Of a DNA stretch of 64,000 nt, positions 42,880 to 52,256 are shown piece after piece. Location: the NCBI RefSeq assembly GCF_000737335.2, contig NZ_JMCC02000080.1:1-64000 (forward strand), written 5' to 3'. Every line of letters begins with the position of its first letter. Positions within the stretch are counted from its first letter, which is position 1. The notes below the pieces were generated by a model. That model made no database searches and had not been told where the DNA came from. It worked only from the letters and a program-made list of their open reading frames with translations. The stretch is from Enhygromyxa salina. GTDB taxonomy: Bacteria; Myxococcota_A; Polyangia; Nannocystales; Nannocystaceae. Both the position numbers and the translations under genes were made by a program.

Positions 42880-45800
42880 CTAGCGCCGCTCGATGAACAC
42901 CTGCAGCGCATCCCCCAGCGTCTCGTGGGTCAGATGCTCGCGCCTGACGATCGTCGCGCCCTCATTCACGCCCGCGCCGTACTCGTCGTAGTGCCCAAAC
43001 CGCGCCAGTACGATGTCCGCCGTCCGGGCCCCGTTGTGCAGCCGAACCGTCTGCTCGTACACGACGGCCAGCACCAGTTCGTCGAGGCGCTCATCACTCG
43101 CCAGCGCCTCGGCCAAGCCCGGGGACACCTGGGCCAGATCAACGAACACCAGCAAGTGGTCCCCGTCGTAGTCAACCTGCGTCGCCTCGGCTGGCAGCCG
43201 CGCGAAGTGGTCCGCCCAGCCAAATTCGTGGGCCTGAAACGCCGCCCCAAGCGGCTCGGTCCGGGCTGAGTCGACCGACTCCGGCCCCTCCGAGCGCAGC
43301 GCGGGCGCGCGCGCGCGCAGCCAGTCGCGGACCACCGGTGACAACGCCGCGGCCACCTCGTCGGCGATCGTATCGATCGCCCACGGCGGCGGATGGATCC
43401 CGCTCACGGGCGGACTCGCGAAGGGCGCGACCTCGATGTGCCGATCCAAGACCGCGTCGCCCACATCGATCACCACAAACCCACGCTCGCGCGCCAGCTC
43501 CAGAAACCGCGCCACCTGATCCGACGTGGGCCGCAGCGACTCACGGTTGCGCACGATGTACGGCGACGTGTCGATGATCACCAGCTTCGAGTCCCAGCGC
43601 CGCGCGAGCTTGGTCAGGCGCTCGAGCTGCTCGGCCATGAAGGCGTCGTCGGCATCGTCGGGCAAGAACGTAGACGTGTTCGCCTCGATCGAGATGATGT
43701 CCGGTCGCCCGACCTGCATGAAGCCCTTGATCGCCGTGATCTGCCGGGTCAGCCGACCGCCAGGGATCGTGCGCTGGAAGGTGTGTAGCTCGATGCCCTC
43801 GCGCAGGGCGAGGTCCCGCTCGATCCGCCGGGCGAGCTGCCGCCCCAGCGAGTACTGGCCCACCAGCTCGGACATCGACATCATCGACGAGCCCATCAGC
43901 AGCCACACATAGGGCCCGCGGCGCGCGGGGTCCGTCGCGCTCGCGTCGTCCAAGAACCGGGTGGGATCGTGGTCGGACATCGCCCGCTCGCCGGTTCGGG
44001 CGCCCAGCAGATCACGAAAGCCCAGCCGATCCATGCTGAACTGGCCGATCTTCGCCACGCCCAACAGCCCGTCTTCGAGCCGCAGCAAGCGCGAGCGCCC
44101 GTCCTCGAGATACACCAACGTGGCCGTGCGCTGGTCGATCGCCATCGAGCCCTCGTGAAAGTACGACGAGAAGCCCTGGGTCGACTGGTTGAAGTAGAAG
44201 TAGCCAAGCCCGACCGTGAGCGGCTTGAGCCACGGGTAGATCACCTCGCGCTCGAGATCCAAGAAGCGCAGGTGGGCGCGCTCGGTCACGTGCTGCTCGT
44301 AGGTGCCCGGCTCGTGCGGCGCGAGGTCCTGGACCAACAAGCCGCCGTAGCGCTCGACGTACTCGAGCCCGACGATCTCGCTGAGCCGGATGTCCGCGTA
44401 CGCGCGCGGGAACGTGTGCTTGTCGTTCTGCGGGAGCACCTCGCCGCCAACGTTCTCGAACACCAAGCGCAGCTGCTGTGGGTCCGGCGCGGCCAGGTCG
44501 AGCTCGCGGGCGGACGCCTTGGCGGTGTGGAGCTGGCCGTTTGCGGTCGCCAGGTAGAGTTCACCCGCGGCGTTGATCGTGAACGCGGTGATCTGCAGGC
44601 CCGGCGCCTCGCCGCGAATCACCCGGGTCGTGGCCGCGAAGTCGGGCTCGACCGCGAGGATCCGCGTTTGGGCTGCGCGGGCCTGCAACATGTAGATCCG
44701 GCCTTGGTGCGCGCGCAGGGCCTGGATCTGCCAACCGGCGCTGGTTCGTAACACCGTCTGGACCTCGCCCGCCGCGACCCGGCGCAGCCGGCTGCCCTCG
44801 CCGTCGGTGAAGTAGACCGAGTCGCCGACGAGCAGCGGAGACCTTGGCCGATCGAGCAGCGCGCTGCTTGGCGGCCCGTCGCGATCACCCGCCACCCCCG
44901 GGGTCCCGGCGAACGTCGAGACGACCCGCAGATCACCGTGAAGCTGGCGCAGGACATGGTTGCCGGTGTCTGCGATCACGATGTGCTGGTCATGCTGTCC
45001 ATCTTGATCATCGGACGACACCGCGACCCCGTGCGGCGACGCAAACAAGGCCTGCCACGCGGCGCCATTGCTCGACCCAACGTCAAGCCGCGCGACCAAG
45101 CTGGCGTCAAAACCCCACGGCCCGATCAACTCTTCGGTGCGGGGCAAATTCGCCAGCCGAAGCCCAAGCTGATGCAGCAAGTTGATCGCCAGCGCCCGGT
45201 GCCCTTCTGGGCGCAGGTGCACGTGATCCCAAAACAGCTCGGAGCGAAACTGCGGGTGGTCCATCGGCAGCAGCGCGACGTTCTTGCCGTCGGGCTCGAG
45301 CATGGCGTCGAGCTGCGCGACGTAGTCCCCCTGCGTCGAGGCCCGCCCGATCCCGCCGATGAACCCGTCCTCCAGCGGGACCGTGAACATCGCCAGCCTG
45401 CGCCCGCTGGCCCGACACCGCCGCGCGATCTCTCGCAGCGCCGCGACCTGGACCGACTCCGGGCCAAGCTGGGGATCCAGGTAGTGCACGCTCAGCCGCG
45501 CGAGCGCCTCGACCCGGTTGCCTCGCTCGGCGACCTGCTCCGCGCTGCCCTGGGCGGGCGCCAGCAGCTGATCCCGGGTGTCCGCGAAGCGATCTCGGTG
45601 GCGGTAGATCGGCGTCCAGCGCCGGATGATCCCCAGCACCTCGTCCATGCTGGGGATCCCCAAGACGCCCGCGTCTTCGCCGTCAGTCAGCTCCGCGAAC
45701 CACGGCCGGCTCGGGGTCTCGTCGTGGGCGTAGGCCCCCGAGAAGTGGCGCGGCGACAGCTCGACCAGCAACGACACCCGCGCGTCCGGGTCCTCGCGGT

Positions 45801-46197
45801 CGAGCGCCTCGATGACCGCGAGCATGTCGACCGGCAACATCCCGCTGAAGGCCACCTGCCGAAACACCGCGTCCTCGTGCTCGGCCAGCTCGGCGTCGAG
45901 GTAGTCGACGAGGCGGTGCTCGTGCCAGCTCGCCAGCTCGGCTTGGCCAGTATCGCCAACCACGACCGAGTCGCCGATCAGCAACCACGGCGCGCCCTCG
46001 GCCTGGGCCGTCGCTCGCAGGTAGCGGCGCACGTCATCGGCGTTGTCCAGCGTGTCTGGCCCGAGCGGGCCCGCGACCGCGCCCAGCAGCAGATCGATCA
46101 GGATCAGCAGCGCGGCCAGCCCCACCACAAACCCACGGGCTCGACCCACCCGCGCGCGGACGACCGACGAAGCTGCTGGGTCTGGATCGGCTGCCAT
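42880..46197 (-). CDS. Membrane-anchored SGNH-NHL-SGNH protein of an O-acylation pair
   Basis: A 1105-residue protein. A membrane anchor at about 22-43 precedes an SGNH/GDSL-like domain with GDS at 75-77 and a WDHVH block near 322-326. Residues about 370-560 contain NHL propeller repeats (HIVIADTGNHVLRQL, TFAGTPGVAGDRDG). A second SGNH-like unit starts near 764 (LLMGSSMMSMSE, with SS in place of DS) and includes SGIHPPPWAIDTIADEV near 931 with the His position. It lies 12 bp after the MBOAT gene. MBOAT plus SGNH partners transfer acyl groups across the membrane to polysaccharides (AlgI with AlgJ/AlgX, for example). The double SGNH with a propeller is unusual; the second copy may bind rather than catalyse. 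The glycan target is not identifiable. Confidence 0.82.
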   Translation of the reverse strand: MAADPDPAASSVVRARVGRARGFVVGLAALLILIDLLLGAVAGPLGPDTLDNADDVRRYLRATAQAEGAPWLLIGDSVVVGDTGQAELASWHEHRLVDYLDAELAEHEDAVFRQVAFSGMLPVDMLAVIEALDREDPDARVSLLVELSPRHFSGAYAHDETPSRPWFAELTDGEDAGVLGIPSMDEVLGIIRRWTPIYRHRDRFADTRDQLLAPAQGSAEQVAERGNRVEALARLSVHYLDPQLGPESVQVAALREIARRCRASGRRLAMFTVPLEDGFIGGIGRASTQGDYVAQLDAMLEPDGKNVALLPMDHPQFRSELFWDHVHLRPEGHRALAINLLHQLGLRLANLPRTEELIGPWGFDASLVARLDVGSSNGAAWQALFASPHGVAVSSDDQDGQHDQHIVIADTGNHVLRQLHGDLRVVSTFAGTPGVAGDRDGPPSSALLDRPRSPLLVGDSVYFTDGEGSRLRRVAAGEVQTVLRTSAGWQIQALRAHQGRIYMLQARAAQTRILAVEPDFAATTRVIRGEAPGLQITAFTINAAGELYLATANGQLHTAKASARELDLAAPDPQQLRLVFENVGGEVLPQNDKHTFPRAYADIRLSEIVGLEYVERYGGLLVQDLAPHEPGTYEQHVTERAHLRFLDLEREVIYPWLKPLTVGLGYFYFNQSTQGFSSYFHEGSMAIDQRTATLVYLEDGRSRLLRLEDGLLGVAKIGQFSMDRLGFRDLLGARTGERAMSDHDPTRFLDDASATDPARRGPYVWLLMGSSMMSMSELVGQYSLGRQLARRIERDLALREGIELHTFQRTIPGGRLTRQITAIKGFMQVGRPDIISIEANTSTFLPDDADDAFMAEQLERLTKLARRWDSKLVIIDTSPYIVRNRESLRPTSDQVARFLELARERGFVVIDVGDAVLDRHIEVAPFASPPVSGIHPPPWAIDTIADEVAAALSPVVRDWLRARAPALRSEGPESVDSARTEPLGAAFQAHEFGWADHFARLPAEATQVDYDGDHLLVFVDLAQVSPGLAEALASDERLDELVLAVVYEQTVRLHNGARTADIVLARFGHYDEYGAGVNEGATIVRREHLTHETLGDALQVFIERR

Positions 46198-46209
46198 GGT
46201 CGCGTTGGC

Positions 46210-47619
46210 TCAGAACTGAAAGTAGATGAACGCCGAAGCCTGATCCCGCGCCAGCAGGATCGCGGCCGCGGCCAGGCCAGCGTAGAACACCAGCGAGACG
46301 CTGGCGTTGGCCTGGATCCGCTCGAGCAGACGCAGGCGACGCGCGGCCAGGCTGACCGCCAGGATCGTGTAAAAGCCAACGATGATCCCGAGCTCGCCCT
46401 CGGTGATCGACTCGCCCCCGACCAGCGCCCGGCCGATCGAGCCCCCGATCACGCCGATGTCGGCGAGGTGCTCGACGCGAAACAGCAACCACCCAAGGAT
46501 CACCGCGTGGAGGGTCCACGCCCAGGTCGCAAACCCAAACACCCGCGGCGCCCGGTCTCGCAGCTTCACGACCCACGCGCGCGCCCGCAGCTGGTGGTGC
46601 AGCAGCAGCAACAGCCCGTGAAACAGCCCCCACAGCACGAAATTCCAGGCCGCCCCGTGCCACAGGCCCGACACGAACATCGTCGCGCCAAGGTTGAACA
46701 GCACCCGCCCCTTGCCGGCCTGGCTCCCGCCCAGCGGCTTGTACACGTAGTCCCGAAACCAGTTCGACAAGGAGATGTGCCAGCGCCGCCAGAACTCCGA
46801 GACGTTTGGCGCGAGGTAAGGCTGATCAAAGTTCCAGATCAGCTCGACGCCCAGCACCCGCGCCGAGCCCTTGGCGATCTCCGAGTAGGCCGAGAAATCA
46901 AAGTAGATCTGCAGCGTGAACAACAGGCAAGCGCACAGCGAAGCCCAACCGCCGTACGCGGCCGGATCCGCGAACACACGATCGGCCAGGACCGCGCAGT
47001 AGTCCGCGAGCACGACCTTCTTGAACAGGCCAAACACGATCAACCGCAGCCCAACCGCCACGTCTTCGCTGGCCACCCGATGCCGGGCCAGGGCCTCGAG
47101 CTGCGGCAGCAGGCTGCTGGCGCGCTCGATCGGCCCCGCGATCAGCTGGGGAAAGAAGCTGACGTACAATAAAAACCGCGTGGGCGAGCGGGTTGGCTGC
47201 AGCTCTCGACGGTAGACGTCGATCGTGTAGCTCATGGTCTGAAACGTGTAGAAGCTGATCCCCGGCGGGAGCAGCACGTCCACGACGCTGCCCTGCTCGA
47301 CCAGGCCCAGGGCGTGCAGGTTGTCCAAGAAGAAGCCCCGGTACTTGAAGTAGCCCAGGATCCCCAGGTTGACCGCGACGCTGAGTAGCAACAATAGCTT
47401 GCGCCGCGTCGGCTGCTCGGTCCGGCCAAGGGCCATGCCCACGCCAAAGTCGGTCAGACCCGAGATCAGGATCAGCGCCGTGAGTGGGACGCTCCAGACC
47501 GAGTAGAACGCCAGGCTCGCAGCCAGCAAGAACGGCACGCGCGCGCGGCCTGGCAACGTCGCGAACACGCCGACGACGAGCAACAGGAACAGCACGTACT
47601 CGATCGAGTCGAAATTCAC
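46210..47619 (-). CDS. MBOAT-family membrane O-acyltransferase (AlgI/DltB type)
   Basis: A 469-residue polytopic membrane protein beginning MNFDSIEYVLFLLLVV with about ten hydrophobic segments. Family landmarks: GYFKYRGFF, PPGISFYTFQTMSY, FFPQLIAGPIERAS, FDFSAYSEIAKGSARVLG, FWRRWHISLSNWFRDYVY and the catalytic His in SGLWHGAAWNF near residue 320. It should carry acyl (usually acetyl) groups from a cytoplasmic donor across the membrane to the SGNH partner encoded immediately downstream. Length is normal for AlgI. The gene heads a two-gene operon. Part of its 5' coding region is duplicated at 50060-50135. Confidence 0.94.
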   Translation of the reverse strand: MNFDSIEYVLFLLLVVGVFATLPGRARVPFLLAASLAFYSVWSVPLTALILISGLTDFGVGMALGRTEQPTRRKLLLLLSVAVNLGILGYFKYRGFFLDNLHALGLVEQGSVVDVLLPPGISFYTFQTMSYTIDVYRRELQPTRSPTRFLLYVSFFPQLIAGPIERASSLLPQLEALARHRVASEDVAVGLRLIVFGLFKKVVLADYCAVLADRVFADPAAYGGWASLCACLLFTLQIYFDFSAYSEIAKGSARVLGVELIWNFDQPYLAPNVSEFWRRWHISLSNWFRDYVYKPLGGSQAGKGRVLFNLGATMFVSGLWHGAAWNFVLWGLFHGLLLLLHHQLRARAWVVKLRDRAPRVFGFATWAWTLHAVILGWLLFRVEHLADIGVIGGSIGRALVGGESITEGELGIIVGFYTILAVSLAARRLRLLERIQANASVSLVFYAGLAAAAILLARDQASAFIYFQF

Positions 47620-47701
47620 GGCGCGGGGGCTCTTCGCGAGATCCCGGCACGCTAGCGAAAATCAGCCGGGCGCGCGAGCCGTTCATCGCGGGACGTCATC
47701 T

Positions 47702-49894
47702 TCACCCTCGCCGACCCTTTCGTCGTTCCTGCCACTCATCGCGCAGGACCGGGTGTTCGAAGTTGATGCGACGGTCCCGCGCGACCAACCAACCGGCCTC
47801 CAGCAGCCGCTGAACCACCTCGTGGGCGTCCACCACGGTCATGTCGTCACTCAGCGCGAGCACCAGATCGTCCCGCGACAGGCCAGCGGACGCGTCCGCC
47901 ACTCGATCGAGAGCGTCCACCTGTGGACCAAGCACCCCACCTAGGTCGGACATGCGCCGACGCAGCCCAGTTGGATCGCCGCGCTTCGCGACCAGCTCGA
48001 GCATCAGCGTGTGAATGTCTGCCGCGCCTTGCTGGCCAGGGTTCATGAACATCCGCTGGACGAGCAAGTGGATCAGCGACGGGATCCCGGCGGACTCATC
48101 CGCGATCGCCTGGGCCCAAGCGTCCAGGCTCGTGGGATCCCGCGCGACGCCGGTCAACAATTGGCGCGCGAGGGTACGAGCGTCTGCCGATGACAGCGGC
48201 GGCACGACGATCGGCTCGAACGCTTCCCACCATGAGCCATCTCCCTCGAACACCCGGACCGGCGCGACGATGAGGCGAAGCTGCGGGTGGTCTGGCAGCA
48301 GGCTCAGTACGGCAAGATCGTGGTCGAGCTGCTCGTCGAGATCATCCAAGAGCAGCGTGACGGGCTCCTCCACGCGCGACTCGAGGGTCTTTTTCAGGAA
48401 GCGAGCCAAGCGCTCTCGATCAACGTCTTTTAGGTCGAGCCGGACCGGCGCCTCCGTCAACTTCGCTTCGAATCCATTGAGGACCGACGACACGCCACGC
48501 CCGCGAGGACCGAGCAGGCACACATGCTTGTGCCTCGAAGTGTGCAAGACCTGTTCGATCAGCGCCTGCCGGCCGATCAGCTCGCTCGCCAGCGCCGGAA
48601 CCCCCACTCGCAAGGGCAGCGCCTGCGCGCTCGGAAGCAGCGCCGGGTGAATTGGCAGCGTCACCTCGAAATAGGTGCGCTCCGGCTCGTTGAACGCGAA
48701 GCGCGGCGGTGGATTGCCAGCGCGCTCCATCGCACGGCGAATCGTGCCAATCCCGCTGCCGCGTGCCTCCGCCAGCTCGATCGCCTGGAGCAGCTCACCG
48801 ACGAGCCGATTGCGGGCCGGCACGCGTACGACCTCACCGCTGTCGAGCTGCTCGTGTGTGAGCCCAGGCATGGGACCGGGGTAACTGGTGATCACCAGAC
48901 GGTCGGGGTGGATGAAGACTTGGATCGGATCGGGATACTGCTCCCCGTAGCCACGATGGTGAACCGCGTTGACCAGCGCCTCCTCGATCGCGGCGAAGGG
49001 CCAAGCCGCGTAGCGATCGGCCTGTGCCCGATCGTCATGTTTGCGAACCTGGGTCTTGTTAAAACCTTCGATGACTGTGAGCGCCTGCTCGATCAGGTTG
49101 GGCAGTGTCCCCGTGATCCTCTGCTCGTGAAGGACATCTTTATCCTCATTGAATTGGACAATGTCGACTTGCGCGCCGCGAAATCGGCGCTGCGGTTCAT
49201 GCTTGAAGAACAACAATGCGGCGTTGATCGGCACTTCGTGGCCGTTGGTCCGTCGAACCACATTGAGTCTGCGCAGCTTGTCGTCGAGCGAGTAGTGTTC
49301 GCCAGCGAGCTGGCTGCCGGCTCGCCTCAAGAACGACTCCACGAGATCGGAGCCAAGGTCGTGAACCGTCATATCCTGACATGGCTGGGCGTCAAAGGGC
49401 GTTCGCGCAACCACCTCGTCGAGTTGCCGTCGCAATTCCCCCTGGGCTTTCTTTGTCTCGGAACCGACGCGCGCCCACGCAAACCGCGGACTCCCCTTTT
49501 GCAGCCGCTCTGGGGCCTCGTAGATGCGGTTGGGACCCGTCGGACATCGGACCGTGAGGACGTGCCGGCCATCGATCTCCTCATTGTAATATTGAACGAT
49601 GTACTCGGGCCGGATCCACTGCGCAACCTGCCCAAGGAGCTCCTTCCCCACCTGCTCGAGCGACTCGGGCGGAAGTCCCTTGACCGGTCGTACCGCCACG
49701 CCGTCCGGAGCCTCGACACCCAACATGACGTAGCCCCCGTTCTGATTGGCCAGATCGTTGGCGAACGCGCAGATCGTCCTGATAATTGGTGCCTTGGTCT
49801 GCTCGTCCCAGCCGGCCTTGAACTCGAGCCTGAAAGCCTCGACCCGGTGCTCGTTCAGCAGGATCTCTGCAGGCAGAAGCGGTGGCGCGGTCAT
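47702..49894 (-). CDS. AlbA_2 (Schlafen-type) / GHKL ATP-binding protein with degenerate P-loop C-terminal domain
   Basis: A 730-residue protein. Residues about 10-160 form an AlbA_2 domain: LEFKAGWDEQTKAPIIRTIC and FANDLANQNGGYVMLGVE are the conserved blocks. Residues about 230-400 match the ATP-binding/RecG-like segment seen after AlbA_2 (AIEEALVNAVHHRGY, VFIHPDRLVITSYPGPMPG, ARNRLVGELL, EARGSGI). From about 435 the C-terminal domain has the layout of a STAND/AAA NTPase. Its P-loop reads LLGPRGRGVSS near 460, with Val at the Lys position, while Walker B VTLLLDDLDE near 510 is intact. ATP hydrolysis there is doubtful. AlbA_2 proteins include transcription regulators and anti-phage components. 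No partner gene is adjacent, so regulator or stand-alone defence sensor are both possible. Confidence 0.8.
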   Translation of the reverse strand: MTAPPLLPAEILLNEHRVEAFRLEFKAGWDEQTKAPIIRTICAFANDLANQNGGYVMLGVEAPDGVAVRPVKGLPPESLEQVGKELLGQVAQWIRPEYIVQYYNEEIDGRHVLTVRCPTGPNRIYEAPERLQKGSPRFAWARVGSETKKAQGELRRQLDEVVARTPFDAQPCQDMTVHDLGSDLVESFLRRAGSQLAGEHYSLDDKLRRLNVVRRTNGHEVPINAALLFFKHEPQRRFRGAQVDIVQFNEDKDVLHEQRITGTLPNLIEQALTVIEGFNKTQVRKHDDRAQADRYAAWPFAAIEEALVNAVHHRGYGEQYPDPIQVFIHPDRLVITSYPGPMPGLTHEQLDSGEVVRVPARNRLVGELLQAIELAEARGSGIGTIRRAMERAGNPPPRFAFNEPERTYFEVTLPIHPALLPSAQALPLRVGVPALASELIGRQALIEQVLHTSRHKHVCLLGPRGRGVSSVLNGFEAKLTEAPVRLDLKDVDRERLARFLKKTLESRVEEPVTLLLDDLDEQLDHDLAVLSLLPDHPQLRLIVAPVRVFEGDGSWWEAFEPIVVPPLSSADARTLARQLLTGVARDPTSLDAWAQAIADESAGIPSLIHLLVQRMFMNPGQQGAADIHTLMLELVAKRGDPTGLRRRMSDLGGVLGPQVDALDRVADASAGLSRDDLVLALSDDMTVVDAHEVVQRLLEAGWLVARDRRINFEHPVLRDEWQERRKGRRG

Positions 49895-49904
49895 TGGGCC
49901 GATC

Positions 49905-50058
49905 CTACCCCCCGCGATCGAGGAGTGCCAGAGCGGCGATCTGTTTCAGCTCGGGCGAGGGCTTCTCGTTCCTGGTACGGGTAGCCACGCACAGACTGCC
50001 ACAGGCGTGGAGCGCTGCTAAGATCGCGCTGGGGCCGAGCGCGCCCGGTGATCCCTGC
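49905..50058 (-). pseudogene. Coding-like C-terminal tail of unknown gene
   Basis: The minus strand holds an open stretch ending at a TAG (49905-49907) that reads CVATRTRNEKPSPELKQIAA and closes in a leucine-rich end. It has the third-position GC bias of real genes but no start or N-terminal part, and it abuts the duplicated MBOAT fragment. Interpreted as debris of a lost gene. Confidence 0.3.
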
Positions 50059-50059
50059 C

Positions 50060-50150
50060 CGTGAGCGCGACGCTCCAGACCGAGAAGAACGCCAGGCTCG
50101 CCAGCCGCAAGAATGGCACGCGCGCGCGACCTGCCGTGTCGAGCACAATT
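50060..50150 (-). pseudogene. Duplicated 5' fragment of the MBOAT acyltransferase gene
   Basis: About 76 bp (50060-50135) match the MBOAT gene at 47479-47555 at roughly 85-90 per cent identity. The minus strand encodes TAGRARVPFLRLASLAFFSVW against LPGRARVPFLLAASLAFYSVW in the intact gene. No start codon and no further acyltransferase sequence remain, so it is a gene fragment left by duplication, recombination or a lost second copy. Confidence 0.8.
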
Positions 50151-50158
50151 GCCGCCGC

Positions 50159-51724
50159 CTACGTCTCCGTCTCGCCCAGCTCCAGCCGCCCGTCAGCGCC
50201 CTCGGGCGGCAGGTTCAGCCGCGGCCGCGCGTGCCCGCGGTGGGCCGCCCCCGGCTGGTTGTACGGCTGCCCAAACACCCGCTGCAGCAGCGTTCGGGTC
50301 CGCCACGAAAAATACGTACTAACGAACGAAGGAAACAGCTTCAAGTCATAGTACGGATTGGTCAGATCCCCATGCTGGACCAGCGCCAGCACCTGCTCGG
50401 CGACGCTGACCGGACACCCGGTAATATGAATGAAGTCCTCGCGCCGCAGCACCTTCAGTTCCCGGCGCACGCTGATCATCTTGGCAAAGATGTCATCATG
50501 CCGGGCGTCGAGCGGGCTCATGTCGCTGCGGTCACGAAACAAGCTCTCAATCGCTACGTTTCCCGCGCGACCCAGCGGCCCGCGGTACTCGGCGCAGTCC
50601 CCCATGAAGATCACCTTTTCACCGGGTTTGACGTCGAGCGGCTTGTCCCACTTGCCAAACACGATGTGGGTTGGTGGCAGCTTCTCGCTGGCCGCTTCAT
50701 CGTAGAGGCGCAAGATCTCGATCGCCTCCTCGAGCGCGCCCGGGCACCCACCCCAGCAGTAATCGCTGCCGCCTTCGGCCTTGGGCGGCCCCGGCGGCGT
50801 CCCGCCATAAGCCCGGATGTTGGTGTTCTCAAAGTACTCCTCAACCCGGATCAGACCGACGCGAAACCCCTTGGCGCGCTGCTGGGCGGCGGCCAGGCTG
50901 ACGTCGCCCTCGACATCGATGTCCTCGAGCGCGACCGGACCAAACCCGCGCTCCCACGCCAAGCGAATATGGTCCACGCTCAGCGGGTCGAGCCCAATGA
51001 TGCGACAGCAGACCGCGTCAACGGCGACTTGATTGTCACCCATGATCACCAGGCCAAGATCAAAGGGCACGGGCGTCAGCATCCGACCTTCGCCGGCCGT
51101 GATCGCGTCGATTGCGATGAACTGCGGCTGCAACACATATTGCAGATCCGCGACCTTTTCATCGAGCTTGTGATGGTGATCGATCAGCCGGTGCCGATCA
51201 TCTTGGATCCCAATATACGACTTGAGGCTGAACGTCACCGTGGTCCAGGGGTGGGCCTTGAACTTGGGACAATTAACGAAGAAGTCGGCCTCGGCGACGA
51301 CCTTGGGGGTGTACAAGCTGTCACGCAGGCGCTCTGGGTGATACAGCGGGATCTCGACCTGCGGGACCTCTTCAAAGTGAACCAGCTCGACGCCAGTGCG
51401 CTTGGCCAGCCTGCGGTAGCCGGCCTGCGTGAACGCGAAGCGGGTCGGCATCGTGATCCCCGATCGCTCGCCCACTGCCAGCGTGCGCATGGCCCCTTCG
51501 TCGCGATCACGCAGCGCCCCGACCACGCCCTCGACGAACTCCGGCCGCGTGTACGCGTGGGGGAACCGGGCGCCAGCGGCGACCACGTTGGGCTTGATCA
51601 GGGTCTGGCCGCGCGGTCGCAGGTCGAGCCGCTCGAGCCCGTCGCGGACGATGCTGCGGATCCGCCCCGCGTCGTACTCACGGCAGTCACGAAGGATCAC
51701 CGTCGGTCGCTCGGAATTCGGCAT
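50159..51724 (-). CDS. DUF362 domain protein
   Basis: Start at ATG 51724 gives 521 residues and begins with the DUF362 pattern TVILRDCREYDAGRIRSIV. Conserved blocks: LIKPNVVAAG, THTR-like HAYTRPEFVEGVV, ADFFVNCPKFKAHPWTTVTF, SLKSYIGIQDD and VIMGDNQVAVDAVCCRIIGL. A later CWGGCPGALEEA and FMGDCAEYRG add three Cys. The typical ferredoxin CxxCxxC tail of some relatives is not seen. DUF362 proteins are found near radical, iron-sulphur or redox pathways but have no settled activity. An upstream in-frame extension of 49 residues is Arg-rich and overlaps the divergent upstream region, so I reject it. Confidence 0.85.
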   Translation of the reverse strand: MPNSERPTVILRDCREYDAGRIRSIVRDGLERLDLRPRGQTLIKPNVVAAGARFPHAYTRPEFVEGVVGALRDRDEGAMRTLAVGERSGITMPTRFAFTQAGYRRLAKRTGVELVHFEEVPQVEIPLYHPERLRDSLYTPKVVAEADFFVNCPKFKAHPWTTVTFSLKSYIGIQDDRHRLIDHHHKLDEKVADLQYVLQPQFIAIDAITAGEGRMLTPVPFDLGLVIMGDNQVAVDAVCCRIIGLDPLSVDHIRLAWERGFGPVALEDIDVEGDVSLAAAQQRAKGFRVGLIRVEEYFENTNIRAYGGTPPGPPKAEGGSDYCWGGCPGALEEAIEILRLYDEAASEKLPPTHIVFGKWDKPLDVKPGEKVIFMGDCAEYRGPLGRAGNVAIESLFRDRSDMSPLDARHDDIFAKMISVRRELKVLRREDFIHITGCPVSVAEQVLALVQHGDLTNPYYDLKLFPSFVSTYFSWRTRTLLQRVFGQPYNQPGAAHRGHARPRLNLPPEGADGRLELGETET

Positions 51725-51854
51725 CGCCTGGGATTTTACACGGCTCGCGGGTTCCCTGGATTGGCCCAGCCGTTGGCCCGCTCGCGGGCGCTTCCGCGTG
51801 TTCGAGCGCTGGCCCCTTCTGCCTGCGCCGCGCCCGTGGCAGGCTGACGCAGGC

Positions 51855-52250
51855 GTGACCAAGGCGAACACCCACCCCGAGATCGATCAAAGCCTGTGCG
51901 GTGAGATCCTCTCGCTCGCCAAGGGCGCCGCGCAGGTCGAGCTAACAACCGACCCACGCATGGCGGCGGACGAGCGCGGCTTGGTCCACGGTGGTTTCAT
52001 CTTCGGCGCGGCGGACTACGCGGCGATGCTCGCGGTCAACGATCCCAACGTGGTGTTGGGGGCCGCCAGCGTGACGTTCTTGGCGCCAACTCGAGTCGGT
52101 GAGCGGGTCCACTTCAACGCCCAGCTGCAAGGCGAGAAGGGCCGCAAGCGCAGCGTCGACGTCAAGGCGCACGTCGGCGCGACCCAAGTATTCGAGGGCA
52201 GCTTCACGTGCTTCGTGCTCGATCACCACGTGCTGGACAAAAAGGGATAA
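51855..52250 (+). CDS. Hotdog-fold thioesterase (PaaI-like)
   Basis: A 131-residue protein from GTG 51855. It carries the hotdog core: ERGLVHGGFIFGAADYAAML is the conserved central helix with HGG, followed by GAASVTFLAPTRVGERVHFN and VFEGSFTCFVL strands. Such enzymes hydrolyse acyl-CoA or acyl-carrier thioesters as tetramers. It precedes the thiamine-diphosphate enzyme by 6 bp, so the two are co-transcribed and translated, suggesting joint action on CoA thioesters. A longer open frame upstream crosses the divergent DUF362 gene and lacks thioesterase sequence. Confidence 0.85.
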   Translation: MTKANTHPEIDQSLCGEILSLAKGAAQVELTTDPRMAADERGLVHGGFIFGAADYAAMLAVNDPNVVLGAASVTFLAPTRVGERVHFNAQLQGEKGRKRSVDVKAHVGATQVFEGSFTCFVLDHHVLDKKG

Positions 52251-52256
52251 CAAGAC

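Noticed and set aside
50048..51847. 599-residue plus-strand open frame
   Set aside because: Antisense to the DUF362 gene, which shows conserved blocks on the minus strand.
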